Origin: JBAXRT01 sp037131065
GTDB lineage: Bacteria > Bacteroidota > Bacteroidia > Bacteroidales > FEN-979
Direction of reading: 5' to 3'
Length of the DNA stretch: 23,254 bases
NCBI GenBank assembly: GCA_037131065.1
Contig: JBAXRT010000035.1
Span: 1 to 23,254, forward strand
Shown: positions 15,689 through 22,649 of the stretch, one piece after another
How positions within the stretch are numbered: the stretch's first letter is position 1
Layout of the letters: every line of letters begins with the position of its first letter
Program-made: the position numbers and the translations under genes
Notes under the pieces: generated by a model
The model's input: only the letters and a program-made list of their open reading frames with translations
Database searches by the model: none
What the model was told of the DNA's origin: nothing

Positions 15689-15901
15689 CTATTCTTTTTT
15701 TGCGTTTTTTGCTTTTCTCGAGAAAAGGAGCATCAGGACTCCAAAAATGAGCATTCCCATGCCTGACCAGAGATTGATATTGATATTCAGGGAACGCTCA
15801 TAGAGGGATTGATCTCCCAAAGTAAAGATGCCATAAAGAGTAAGGAGAATCCCCAGGATTGTGAACATCAGTCCGATCGGAAATTTTATATCTATGCCCA
15901 T
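15689..15901 (-). CDS. Small two-helix membrane protein next to the SSS symporter
   Basis: A 70-residue protein with two predicted transmembrane helices (about 8-28 and 45-61), a polar loop with ERSLNININLWSG between them, and a basic tail (SRKAKNAKKE) that should face the cytoplasm. It lies directly downstream of the symporter and one base ahead of Ogt, so it is surely cotranscribed. Small two-helix proteins accompany several SSS transporters (for example the DUF485 partner of ActP), which suggests an accessory or stabilising subunit; this is inference from position and topology only. The leader just before its ATG is made of four octamer repeats. No Shine-Dalgarno sequence is visible. Confidence 0.7.
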   Translation of the reverse strand: MGIDIKFPIGLMFTILGILLTLYGIFTLGDQSLYERSLNININLWSGMGMLIFGVLMLLFSRKAKNAKKE

Positions 15902-15905
15902 GTGA

Positions 15906-15937
15906 ATTTGAAGATTTGAAAATTTGAGGATTTGAAG
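15906..15937. repeat. Four tandem 8-bp ATTTGARR units
   Basis: On the plus strand the units are ATTTGAAG, ATTTGAAA, ATTTGAGG and ATTTGAAG, in perfect 8-base phase, followed by a decayed ATTTTG. They lie in the 83-base gap between the symporter and the small membrane protein gene, ending five bases from the latter's ATG. In the mRNA they read CTTCAAAT-like units. I see no TAnnTTTG promoter in the gap. Confidence 0.8.
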
Positions 15938-15984
15938 ATTTTGTGTGTCGTCAACTAATTATGATTAATTCATATTTATGTTTT

Positions 15985-17715
15985 TTACCAGAACAGTACA
16001 GTGAGGATTGAAACAATTATGAGAATAAAGATTGCGAGTGTAGAAGAACGTTTATACCAGGCAACGTGTGACTCCTTTAGTTTCGGGGTCAGAGAGTAGA
16101 CCAGGCCGGTAAGTTCCTCTTCACTCTTCAACTGTTTCGTAAGAAGAGAGAGGATGACGGTCACGAGTGTACTTGTTGTGAAGGCAAAGATGGCCGTCCA
16201 GAAGTTCTGGGCCATCTCAACCGGGTAGACATATAACTGAGCAATCCATCCGCCTTTCACCATAGTATCGGCTCCGGCAGGAAGAGTAAGCCCGTGATGA
16301 AGCAAAGCAATCAGGAAACCAGCCAATAGACCGGTAAAGGCGGCATGGCCCGTAGTTCGCTTCCAGAACATCCCCAGGAATATTACTGCGAACAACGGTG
16401 CATTGATCATCGAAAAGATGGTTTGAAGGAAATCCATGATGTTTCCGAAGAGGCTGGCCAGGTAGGCGGCGCCAATACTTACAATCACACCAAATATGGT
16501 TGCAAGGCGTCCCATCCTGAGGTAGTGCCTGTCGTCGGCGGATTTATCCCCGGTAAGAGGCCGGATATAACTCTGATAGATATCGTAAGTCCAGACCGTG
16601 TTGAAGGCCGAAACATTACCGGCCATTCCCGACATAAAGGAGGCAAGAAGGGCTGTAATTCCCAGGCCAAGAACACCTGCAGGAAGGTATTGTTTCAGAA
16701 GCATGATGATGGTATAATCCCAGATGGGTTGTCCTGCCTCATTCAGCGGAAGAGCGAAATTTTTTGCCGGCGTGTTCATCAGTACAAGGGCGGCAATACC
16801 GGGAACAATGATCAGGAACGGGATAAACATTTTCGGGATTGCCCCGATAAGCGGAGTATTCCGGGCAGCGACCGTCGATCTTGCCGACATGGCCCGCTGT
16901 ACAATCAAAAAGTTTGTACACCAGTAACCGAAAGAGAGGACAAAGCCAAGTCCGGCAAAGATCCCGAACCACTCTACCCCCATTGGGTTTGCGTTTGCCG
17001 AACCGGTGTATTTCCAGGTTGTTGTCCAGGTATCCGCGGCATATCCTTTTGCCGAGACAATCGGGGCCAGCTGATCCTGTAATCCGCCCCATCCTCCGAG
17101 ATCCCTGAGACTTAAAAAAACGATGGGTAAAAGCCCGATCACGATGATAAAGAATTGAAGTACTTCGTTGTAAATGGCAGATGAAAGTCCGCCGAGGTAA
17201 GTGTAAACAAGAACAATGGCCGCCGAAAGAATCAGGCTGAGGTGGAAGTTCCAGCCAAGTACCTTCTCCATTAATATAGCCAGGGCATACATTGAGATCC
17301 CTGAAGCCAGGATGGTCATTACTGCAAAAAGGATCGCATTCAATCCCCTGGTTTTCTCGTCATATCTTAACTTAAGGTACTCAGGAACCGAACGGGCTTT
17401 TGATCCATAGTAAAAGGGCATCATGAAGATGGCCAGGAAGACCATGGCCGGGATAGCCCCAACCCAGTAGAAATGGGTTGTGAGCATTCCATATTTTGCA
17501 CCGGACCCGGTCATACCCATTACCTCAAGTGCGCCGAGGTTTGTCGAGATGAAAGCCAGTCCGGCGACCCAGGCAGGCATAGAGCGTCCTGCCTCGAGGA
17601 AGGCATTGGCATCTTTCATGAAACGTTTGAGGGCCCATCCTATTCCGAGCACGAAGACGAAATAGACGATCATGACCAGGTAGTCAATCCAGCTCAGGGA
17701 AAAACCAGTGTTCAT
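15985..17715 (-). CDS. SSS-family sodium/solute symporter (SLC5/SGLT-like)
   Basis: A 576-residue inner-membrane protein with about 14 hydrophobic helices. The N-terminal part has the SSS signatures: AGRSMPAWVAGLAFISTNLG, GMTGSGAKYG, SVPEYLKLRYDEK, and VYTYLGGLSSAIYNEVLQFF (the SSS core helix). A long C-terminal extension ends in a final helix after KESHVAWYK. The family couples sodium entry to uptake of sugars, polyols, amino acids or acids. By recalled alignment with vSGLT, two galactose-contacting positions differ (Q69 to E and E88 to Y), so the substrate may not be galactose, although the neighbours (glycosidases, mutarotase) favour a sugar-like solute. It is the first gene of the minus-strand operon, with a candidate promoter at 17772-17779 and a leader of about 50 bases. 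Family confidence is high; the substrate is open. Confidence 0.9.
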   Translation of the reverse strand: MNTGFSLSWIDYLVMIVYFVFVLGIGWALKRFMKDANAFLEAGRSMPAWVAGLAFISTNLGALEVMGMTGSGAKYGMLTTHFYWVGAIPAMVFLAIFMMPFYYGSKARSVPEYLKLRYDEKTRGLNAILFAVMTILASGISMYALAILMEKVLGWNFHLSLILSAAIVLVYTYLGGLSSAIYNEVLQFFIIVIGLLPIVFLSLRDLGGWGGLQDQLAPIVSAKGYAADTWTTTWKYTGSANANPMGVEWFGIFAGLGFVLSFGYWCTNFLIVQRAMSARSTVAARNTPLIGAIPKMFIPFLIIVPGIAALVLMNTPAKNFALPLNEAGQPIWDYTIIMLLKQYLPAGVLGLGITALLASFMSGMAGNVSAFNTVWTYDIYQSYIRPLTGDKSADDRHYLRMGRLATIFGVIVSIGAAYLASLFGNIMDFLQTIFSMINAPLFAVIFLGMFWKRTTGHAAFTGLLAGFLIALLHHGLTLPAGADTMVKGGWIAQLYVYPVEMAQNFWTAIFAFTTSTLVTVILSLLTKQLKSEEELTGLVYSLTPKLKESHVAWYKRSSTLAIFILIIVSILTVLFW

Positions 17716-17729
17716 AGATTACTGTGGGG

Positions 17730-17745
17730 TTTGAAGAATTTGAGA
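17730..17745. repeat. Two-unit copy of the TTTGAAG-type repeat in the symporter leader
   Basis: TTTGAAG at 17730-17736 and ATTTGAGA at 17738-17745 resemble the octamer units at 15906-15937 and lie on the same strand sense, between the predicted transcription start and the symporter ATG. The similarity is short and could partly reflect AT-richness, but both copies are in leaders of the same operon. Confidence 0.45.
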
Positions 17746-17771
17746 ATTAGGCTAGTTGTCGTTATTCCTTA

Positions 17772-17779
17772 CAAATATA
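17772..17779 (-). promoter_or_regulatory. Candidate -7 element for the symporter operon
   Basis: On the minus strand TATATTTG matches TAnnTTTG exactly, 56 bases before the symporter ATG. A convincing -33 TTTG is not seen at 19-21 bases. It lies back to back with the plus-strand element at 17802-17809. Confidence 0.5.
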
Positions 17780-17801
17780 AGAGGATATTTTGATGAATGC
17801 A

Positions 17802-17809
17802 TATCTTTG
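17802..17809 (+). promoter_or_regulatory. Candidate -7 element for the metallophosphoesterase gene
   Basis: TATCTTTG followed by CACACC is a very typical Bacteroidota -7 context (TAnnTTTG). Transcription would start near 17814-17816, downstream of the in-frame ATG at 17797, which argues for the TTG start at 17842. The matching -33 region would fall on the divergent symporter element at 17772-17779. Confidence 0.55.
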
Positions 17810-17826
17810 CACACCTTAACTTAAAC

Positions 17827-17834
17827 AGGGAGGA
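17827..17834 (+). promoter_or_regulatory. Strong Shine-Dalgarno that decides a TTG start
   Basis: AGGGAGGA lies seven bases before the TTG at 17842, an unusually strong ribosome binding site in this window. It supports TTG 17842 over ATG 17797, which would have the site inside its coding region. Confidence 0.6.
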
Positions 17835-17841
17835 ACTCCAT

Positions 17842-19002
17842 TTGAAAGCAGGCCAGTTTATCATTTTCATATCCATTGTCCTTACAGTCTATGGTTTGGT
17901 AAATACCTACATTTTTATCAGGGGTCTCCAGGCTTTACCGGCCGGCAGTCAAATAAGGACATGGTATACCGTTATCTTCTGGGTTGTAGCTTCTGCCTTT
18001 GTTCTTGCCCGCGTCCTTGGTCGTGCCTATCCCTGCCTCTTCTCCGGAGTTGTCACCTGGATCGGATCGTTCTGGCTTGCTTTTATGCTCTACTTTTTTC
18101 TGGTTATCGTGCTCGTTGATTTCACCAGGATCCTGAATCACTTTTTCCATATTTATCCGCAATCCTTTTATATTGACTACCAGAAAACAAAACTGATCGT
18201 CTTCTGGATTTCCTTTATTTCAGTCAGCATTGCAGTCATGGGAGGATTCATCAATGCCCGGACTGCCAGGTTAAAAGAGCTTGATATTACTATTCAAAAG
18301 TGCGTGCCGGGTGAAAAGAGTCTCCGGCTGGTGATGGTTTCCGATGTTCACATGGGGAACCTGATTGCACAGCGGAAAACAACGAGGCTGGTGAACAAGA
18401 TCAATGAACTCAATCCTGACCTTGTCGTCTTTGCAGGGGATCTTGTTGATGAAGACCTTGCCCCGGTAATTAAAAACAACCTTGGTCAGTCTCTGACAGC
18501 GATCAGATCCAGGCTCGGCGTTTATGCCATTCCAGGCAACCACGAATACATCGGGGGAGCAGACCCTGCAATCAGATACCTGACCGATCACGGGATCACG
18601 ATGCTCAGGGATACGGCTGTGATGCCCGACGGAAGGTTCTACCTCATAGGCAGGGATGACAGGGATAAGCCGAGATTTACCGGAAAAAAAAGGAAAGAAC
18701 TGAAGGAACTTTTTTCCGGGATAGACATGTCAAAACCCGTCATTCTTCTGGATCACCAGCCCTTCAACCTGCAAAATGTTGCAGATCTTGGCGTGGACCT
18801 GCAGCTTTCTGGCCACACCCATCACGGGCAGATGTGGCCCTTTAACCTGATCACGAATGCAATCTATGAGGTTAGCTGGGGTTACCTGAAGAACGGCCAG
18901 ACACATTTTTATGTTTCGAGCGGCTATGGTACCTGGGGGCCTCCGGTCAGACTGGGAAACAGGCCGGAGATCGTTTTACTCAATATAACCTTCAAGCAAT
19001 AG
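17842..19002 (+). CDS. Membrane-anchored calcineurin-like metallophosphoesterase (YkuE/YaeI type)
   Basis: A 386-residue protein from the TTG at 17842, chosen for the AGGGAGGA ribosome binding site and the upstream TATCTTTG promoter; an ATG at 17797 would give 401. Four hydrophobic helices fill about residues 5-140. The phosphoesterase domain follows with all metal-site motifs: SDVH (D168, H170), GDLVDED (D200), GNHEY (N233, H234), LDHQP (H305) and SGHTHHG (H325, H327). These would bind a two-metal centre. Close relatives (YkuE, YaeI) act on lipid or nucleotide phosphodiesters near the membrane; the substrate here is unknown. It ends three bases before the M23 peptidase ATG, so the two are probably cotranscribed and may share an envelope role. 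Divergent from the symporter operon. Confidence 0.88.
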   Translation: MKAGQFIIFISIVLTVYGLVNTYIFIRGLQALPAGSQIRTWYTVIFWVVASAFVLARVLGRAYPCLFSGVVTWIGSFWLAFMLYFFLVIVLVDFTRILNHFFHIYPQSFYIDYQKTKLIVFWISFISVSIAVMGGFINARTARLKELDITIQKCVPGEKSLRLVMVSDVHMGNLIAQRKTTRLVNKINELNPDLVVFAGDLVDEDLAPVIKNNLGQSLTAIRSRLGVYAIPGNHEYIGGADPAIRYLTDHGITMLRDTAVMPDGRFYLIGRDDRDKPRFTGKKRKELKELFSGIDMSKPVILLDHQPFNLQNVADLGVDLQLSGHTHHGQMWPFNLITNAIYEVSWGYLKNGQTHFYVSSGYGTWGPPVRLGNRPEIVLLNITFKQ

Positions 19003-19005
19003 CCG

Positions 19006-20235
19006 ATGACCCTGAAGTTTTCCAGATCCCTTACGATTGCCCTGATTTTTGTTATCCTTTTCATCATTATCGTTATCGGCTTTCTAATTCCTTTGCAGAA
19101 AGAAAAAGGACAACTCACCAAAGCCGCACCTGTTAAGGATTTTGTCTATAAGATCAAGGCAGACAGCCTGAATGTAAAATTCGGAAGGGTAGGAAATAAC
19201 CAGAATCTTTCTACCATCCTCTCCTCTTATATCTCTAACCAGATGATTGACCGGATTGCCAGGGCTACGAGGGATATATTCGATGTCAGGAAGATCCGTT
19301 CGGGAGGAAAATATGCGCTTGTTCTCACCAGGGACTCGGTCCCAAAGACACAATATTTCATATATGAAATCAATGATGTTGATTTTGTAGTCTATGACTT
19401 CAGGGATTCGTTGAAGGTATACCGTGATAAGAAAAAGGTGACGAAAGTAGTAAGGACGGTAAACGGAACCATATCAAGTTCGCTCTGGAATGCATTTGCA
19501 GAGCAAAAGCTAGATATGAACCTCGGAATGACCATGGCAGATGTTTATGCATGGACCGTTGATTTTTACGGGTTACAGAAGGGTGATCATTTCCGGGTAA
19601 TCTATGAGGAGTATTCCGTACAGGATGCTGTGATCACAACCGACCGGATCCTTGCATCCGTATTTACAAGCGGAGGAAAAGATTTTTATGCCTTCTATTA
19701 TGAACAAGCCGGGCACGGGGAGTATTTTGATGAAAACGGGCAGAGTTTGCGGAGGTCCTTCCTGAAGGCTCCGTTAAGATTTTCAAGGATAAGTTCCAGG
19801 TTTTCAAAGTCGAGGATGCACCCGATCCTGCGCATTGCGCGTCCCCATTTTGGCGTGGATTATGCAGCCCCGAGGGGAACTCCTGTGGTTTCACTGGGTG
19901 ATGGCCGTGTAGCGGAAGCCGGCTGGCATGGCGGTTACGGGCGTTTCATCAGCATCCGTCATAATACCATTTACACCTCCACCTATGCCCATCTCTCCCA
20001 GTATGAAAAGGGGATCAAGCCTGGGGTACGTGTGAGACAGGGCCAGACGATCGGCTATGTCGGGAGCAGTGGATTATCCACCGGCGCACACCTGGATTTC
20101 AGGGTTTATAAAAACGGAGTTCCGACCGATCCATTAAAGATGGAATCCCCGCCGGCGGAACCTGTTAAAACAGTCATGATGAAGTCTTATCTGCAGCTTG
20201 TTGCCAAAATGAAGGCAGAACTGGATAAAAGCTGA
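19006..20235 (+). CDS. M23-family murein endopeptidase-like protein, membrane-anchored
   Basis: A 409-residue protein with one N-terminal transmembrane anchor (about 9-28), then an OapA/LysM-like region (about 55-140) and a beta-rich middle domain, as in MepM/Csd3-type endopeptidases. The C-terminal M23 (LytM) domain, about residues 265-375, has the full zinc set: HFGVD (H281, D285), the catalytic-site H329 in AHLS, and HLDF (H362). It should cut peptide crosslinks of peptidoglycan in the periplasm. An intact zinc site argues for an active enzyme, unlike the degenerate NlpD/EnvC type. It starts three bases after the metallophosphoesterase stop, with no clear ribosome binding site, so translation is probably coupled. 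It converges on the Old Yellow Enzyme gene with 14 bases between the stops. Confidence 0.92.
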   Translation: MTLKFSRSLTIALIFVILFIIIVIGFLIPLQKEKGQLTKAAPVKDFVYKIKADSLNVKFGRVGNNQNLSTILSSYISNQMIDRIARATRDIFDVRKIRSGGKYALVLTRDSVPKTQYFIYEINDVDFVVYDFRDSLKVYRDKKKVTKVVRTVNGTISSSLWNAFAEQKLDMNLGMTMADVYAWTVDFYGLQKGDHFRVIYEEYSVQDAVITTDRILASVFTSGGKDFYAFYYEQAGHGEYFDENGQSLRRSFLKAPLRFSRISSRFSKSRMHPILRIARPHFGVDYAAPRGTPVVSLGDGRVAEAGWHGGYGRFISIRHNTIYTSTYAHLSQYEKGIKPGVRVRQGQTIGYVGSSGLSTGAHLDFRVYKNGVPTDPLKMESPPAEPVKTVMMKSYLQLVAKMKAELDKS

Positions 20236-20249
20236 TTTGAAAGAAAAAT

Positions 20250-21308
20250 CTATAACGCTAATCTTTTCCTTGCCGGGCAGAGGTCACTGTCCTCGTACCA
20301 CCTGCACCTGGGTTTGCAGCTAAAGCAAGTATTGATCGGTTCATTGTCCTTCAAGTGTTTCGTCCAGGCAGGGTCTGCAAGGTTCGGCCGTCCCAGTGCC
20401 ACAAAGTCCGTCAAATTGTTCTCAACCAGGAAGGCTGCCCTTTCCGGGGTTCTGATCTCGTTGACAACGATTACAGGGATTTCCACTTCAGGTTTTATCA
20501 ATGTCCCGCAATAGACGATCCAGTTATAGTCAAAATCCTTTGGTGGCCGGGGAAGGTTGAGCAACATACCGCCATGGGAGATTGAGAGGATATCTACTCC
20601 GAGGCTCTCCAGATACTGGGCCATCAAGATTCCATCCTCAAGGGTCGGGGTATTTGCTCCGAGCCTGTAGCCGATTATGAGTCCGGGTTTGCATACTTTC
20701 CTGATACCGCTGATTATTTCAGTGGCAAGCCTCAGCCTGCCAATAAAATCTTTTCCATAGTCATCTTCCCTTTTATTGAAGAATGATGAGGCAAACTGGT
20801 TAAGAAGGTACCCATGGGCCCCATGCAGTTCAATGCCGTCGAATCCTGCTTTTTCTGCCCTGGATGCCCCGGCAATGAATGCGTCGCGGATCGATTCTAT
20901 TTCCTGAATTGTTAGCGCCCGTGACTCAGGTTTTTTTGGGTCGGGTGAAGGGCCTGCAGGTTCGAGAGTCACTGATAGCGGAGAAATGAGACCTGCATGA
21001 TGGATCTGGAGAAGAGAGAGTGCACCTCCTGCTTTCACCTCTGAGGCGATCCTGCTCATTCCGTCGACCTGGCCCTCGTTCCATATGCCAAGCTGGAAAT
21101 CGGCCAGTCTTCCTTCTTTCATAACGGCTGTGGCCTCCGTCACGATGATCCCGGCGCCTCCCCTTGCCAGTTGTGAATAGTGATCAATATTTTTTTCGCT
21201 CACAATGCCGCCATCCAGAGCATAATGAAAACATACCATTGGAGGGACAACGATCCGGTTTTTGACGTTGTGTCCTTTCAGCTTGTATTCTGAGAACAGA
21301 GAGGTCAT
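20250..21308 (-). CDS. Old Yellow Enzyme-family NAD(P)H:flavin oxidoreductase with C-terminal four-cysteine motif
   Basis: A 352-residue cytoplasmic FMN TIM-barrel protein. Family marks: VPPMVCF near the N-terminus (Cys beside the flavin as in YqjM-type enzymes), LARGGAGIIVTEATAV, LQIHHAG, HGAHGYLLNQF (substrate-binding His pair), and VALGRPNLADP for FMN phosphate. It should reduce activated C=C bonds using NAD(P)H. The last 25 residues hold C328, C331, C335 and C344 (CX2CX3CX8C). Related 2,4-dienoyl-CoA reductases carry a similar motif for a 4Fe-4S cluster but continue with a flavodoxin-like FAD domain, whereas this protein ends right after it. A 4Fe-4S or structural zinc site is therefore possible. 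A candidate promoter lies at 21370-21377. The start ATG is the only one matching the family N-terminus. The neighbours give no clue to the substrate. Confidence 0.9.
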   Translation of the reverse strand: MTSLFSEYKLKGHNVKNRIVVPPMVCFHYALDGGIVSEKNIDHYSQLARGGAGIIVTEATAVMKEGRLADFQLGIWNEGQVDGMSRIASEVKAGGALSLLQIHHAGLISPLSVTLEPAGPSPDPKKPESRALTIQEIESIRDAFIAGASRAEKAGFDGIELHGAHGYLLNQFASSFFNKREDDYGKDFIGRLRLATEIISGIRKVCKPGLIIGYRLGANTPTLEDGILMAQYLESLGVDILSISHGGMLLNLPRPPKDFDYNWIVYCGTLIKPEVEIPVIVVNEIRTPERAAFLVENNLTDFVALGRPNLADPAWTKHLKDNEPINTCFSCKPRCRWYEDSDLCPARKRLAL

Positions 21309-21369
21309 TTGTTATTAAATTTCTTTTGTAAGTGGAGTATTCTTTCTTTTGGTTTGATCGTTGGGTGGG

Positions 21370-21377
21370 CAAAGATA
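21370..21377 (-). promoter_or_regulatory. Candidate -7 element for the Old Yellow Enzyme gene
   Basis: On the minus strand TATCTTTG followed by CCCACC fits the TAnnTTTG consensus, 61 bases before the ATG at 21308. No TTTG is seen at the usual -33 distance. The rest of the 163-base gap to the aldose epimerase gene holds only a poor plus-strand candidate (TAGTTTTA at 21443-21450). Confidence 0.5.
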
Positions 21378-21471
21378 AAAACTTTGGTCCCTGTTAAAGC
21401 AGCTTTTTTTCAACCAGGCATGGTAGATTCTCTCTTTTTATTTAGTTTTACCACTCTTTAAAAATGCCATT

Positions 21472-22620
21472 ATGAGATCATTGCTGAAATTGTTTTTAGG
21501 ATCAACCCTGGTCATTCTGCTCCAGGCTGGTTGCGGCGGTCCTGCCACCAGGAAAGGAGAACAAAACCAGGATTCACTCAAACTTACTGTTATGAAAACT
21601 AATTTCGGAAGGATCGGAGACCGGGAGGTTTACCTCTATTCCCTGACCAATAAAAACGGGATTGTCGTCAGGATAACCAATTACGGCGGGATCATCACAT
21701 CGATCATGACGCCTGATAAAAAAGGCAGGTTCGGGGATATCGTCCTCGGATATGACAGCCTTTCTCAGTATATTAAGAACAATCCTTATTTTGGGGCCAT
21801 GGTGGGCCGTTATGCCAACAGGATTGCCGGGGGGAAATTCACACTGGACGGAAAAAAGTATAATCTTGCTGTCAACAACGGGAAAAACCATTTACACGGC
21901 GGCATCCAGGGGTTAGACAAGGTGGTATGGCAGGCTAGGGAGTTCCTGGATTCAAACCAGGCCGGAGTTGTAATGACCTACCTGAGTGAGGATGGTGAAG
22001 AGGGGTATCCCGGGAACGTCAATATTAAGGTAACATATACCCTGGATGATAAAGACCAGCTGAAGACACTTATTGAAGCACAGACGGACAAGGCTACCCC
22101 TGTTAACCTTTGCAACCATACCTACTTTAACCTCTGCGAGGCAGATACGAATATCCTGGGTCACATGCTCACCCTGGTTGCTGAGCAGTTCACAGAGGTC
22201 AGTGATGAACTGATCCCAACCGGAGAACTCCCGCCAGTCACATCAACCGCCATGGATTTCAAAATTTCCTCTGCCATAGGCTCAAGGATCGACCAGGTCA
22301 AGGGCGGATACGATCACAATTATGTACTGAACAAAAAACCGGGGGAGCTTTCTCTGGCCGCTGTTCTTTTTGACCCAAGGACTGGAAGGGAGCTCAGGAT
22401 CCTTACGACCCAGCCAGGGGTGCAGTTCTATTCAGGAAATTTCCTGGACGGGAGCATCACCGGGAAGGGAGGGAAGGTGTATGACAAGCACTACGGATTA
22501 TGCCTTGAGACCCAGCATTTCCCGGATTCACCTAACCAGCCTTCATTTCCGAACACGATATTGAAACCAGGTGAAAAGTATACGGAAGAGACCGTATACC
22601 AGTTTTCGGTGATCAAATAG
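21472..22620 (+). CDS. galM: Aldose 1-epimerase (galactose mutarotase), exported lipoprotein form
   Basis: A 382-residue protein with an N-terminal export signal ending LLQAGC, so C21 may be lipidated; the -3 residue is Q, which is not ideal for a lipobox. The mature part is a standard mutarotase beta-sandwich: NYGGIITSI, GRYANRIAGGKF, NHLHGG (H142), NHTYFNL (H216, the likely acid), YDHNY and LETQHFPDSPNQP (E346, the likely base). It interconverts alpha and beta anomers of glucose, galactose or similar aldoses. Most GalM proteins are cytoplasmic; export here fits conversion of sugars freed by the secreted glycosidases before uptake. The upstream short frame at 21464 (ATG CCA TTA TGA) overlaps this start and is probably incidental. 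The gene converges on the polyphosphate kinase gene with 29 bases between stops and no obvious terminator. Confidence 0.92.
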   Translation: MRSLLKLFLGSTLVILLQAGCGGPATRKGEQNQDSLKLTVMKTNFGRIGDREVYLYSLTNKNGIVVRITNYGGIITSIMTPDKKGRFGDIVLGYDSLSQYIKNNPYFGAMVGRYANRIAGGKFTLDGKKYNLAVNNGKNHLHGGIQGLDKVVWQAREFLDSNQAGVVMTYLSEDGEEGYPGNVNIKVTYTLDDKDQLKTLIEAQTDKATPVNLCNHTYFNLCEADTNILGHMLTLVAEQFTEVSDELIPTGELPPVTSTAMDFKISSAIGSRIDQVKGGYDHNYVLNKKPGELSLAAVLFDPRTGRELRILTTQPGVQFYSGNFLDGSITGKGGKVYDKHYGLCLETQHFPDSPNQPSFPNTILKPGEKYTEETVYQFSVIK

Positions 22621-22649
22621 ACTGAACTGCAAAGACCGGGATCAGAAGT

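Noticed and set aside
16345..17082. 245-codon open frame on the plus strand inside the symporter gene
   Set aside because: It is antisense to an intact SSS transporter, has low-complexity Arg/Gly/Lys-rich sequence, and shows no recognisable domain or start signal.
20233..20250. Possible hairpin between the M23 and Old Yellow Enzyme stop codons
   Set aside because: Only a 5-bp, nearly all A-T stem (GATTT/AAATC); too weak to call a terminator.
21464..21475. Three-codon upstream reading frame ATG CCA TTA TGA before the mutarotase
   Set aside because: Too short to judge, no ribosome binding site, and such overlaps arise easily by chance.
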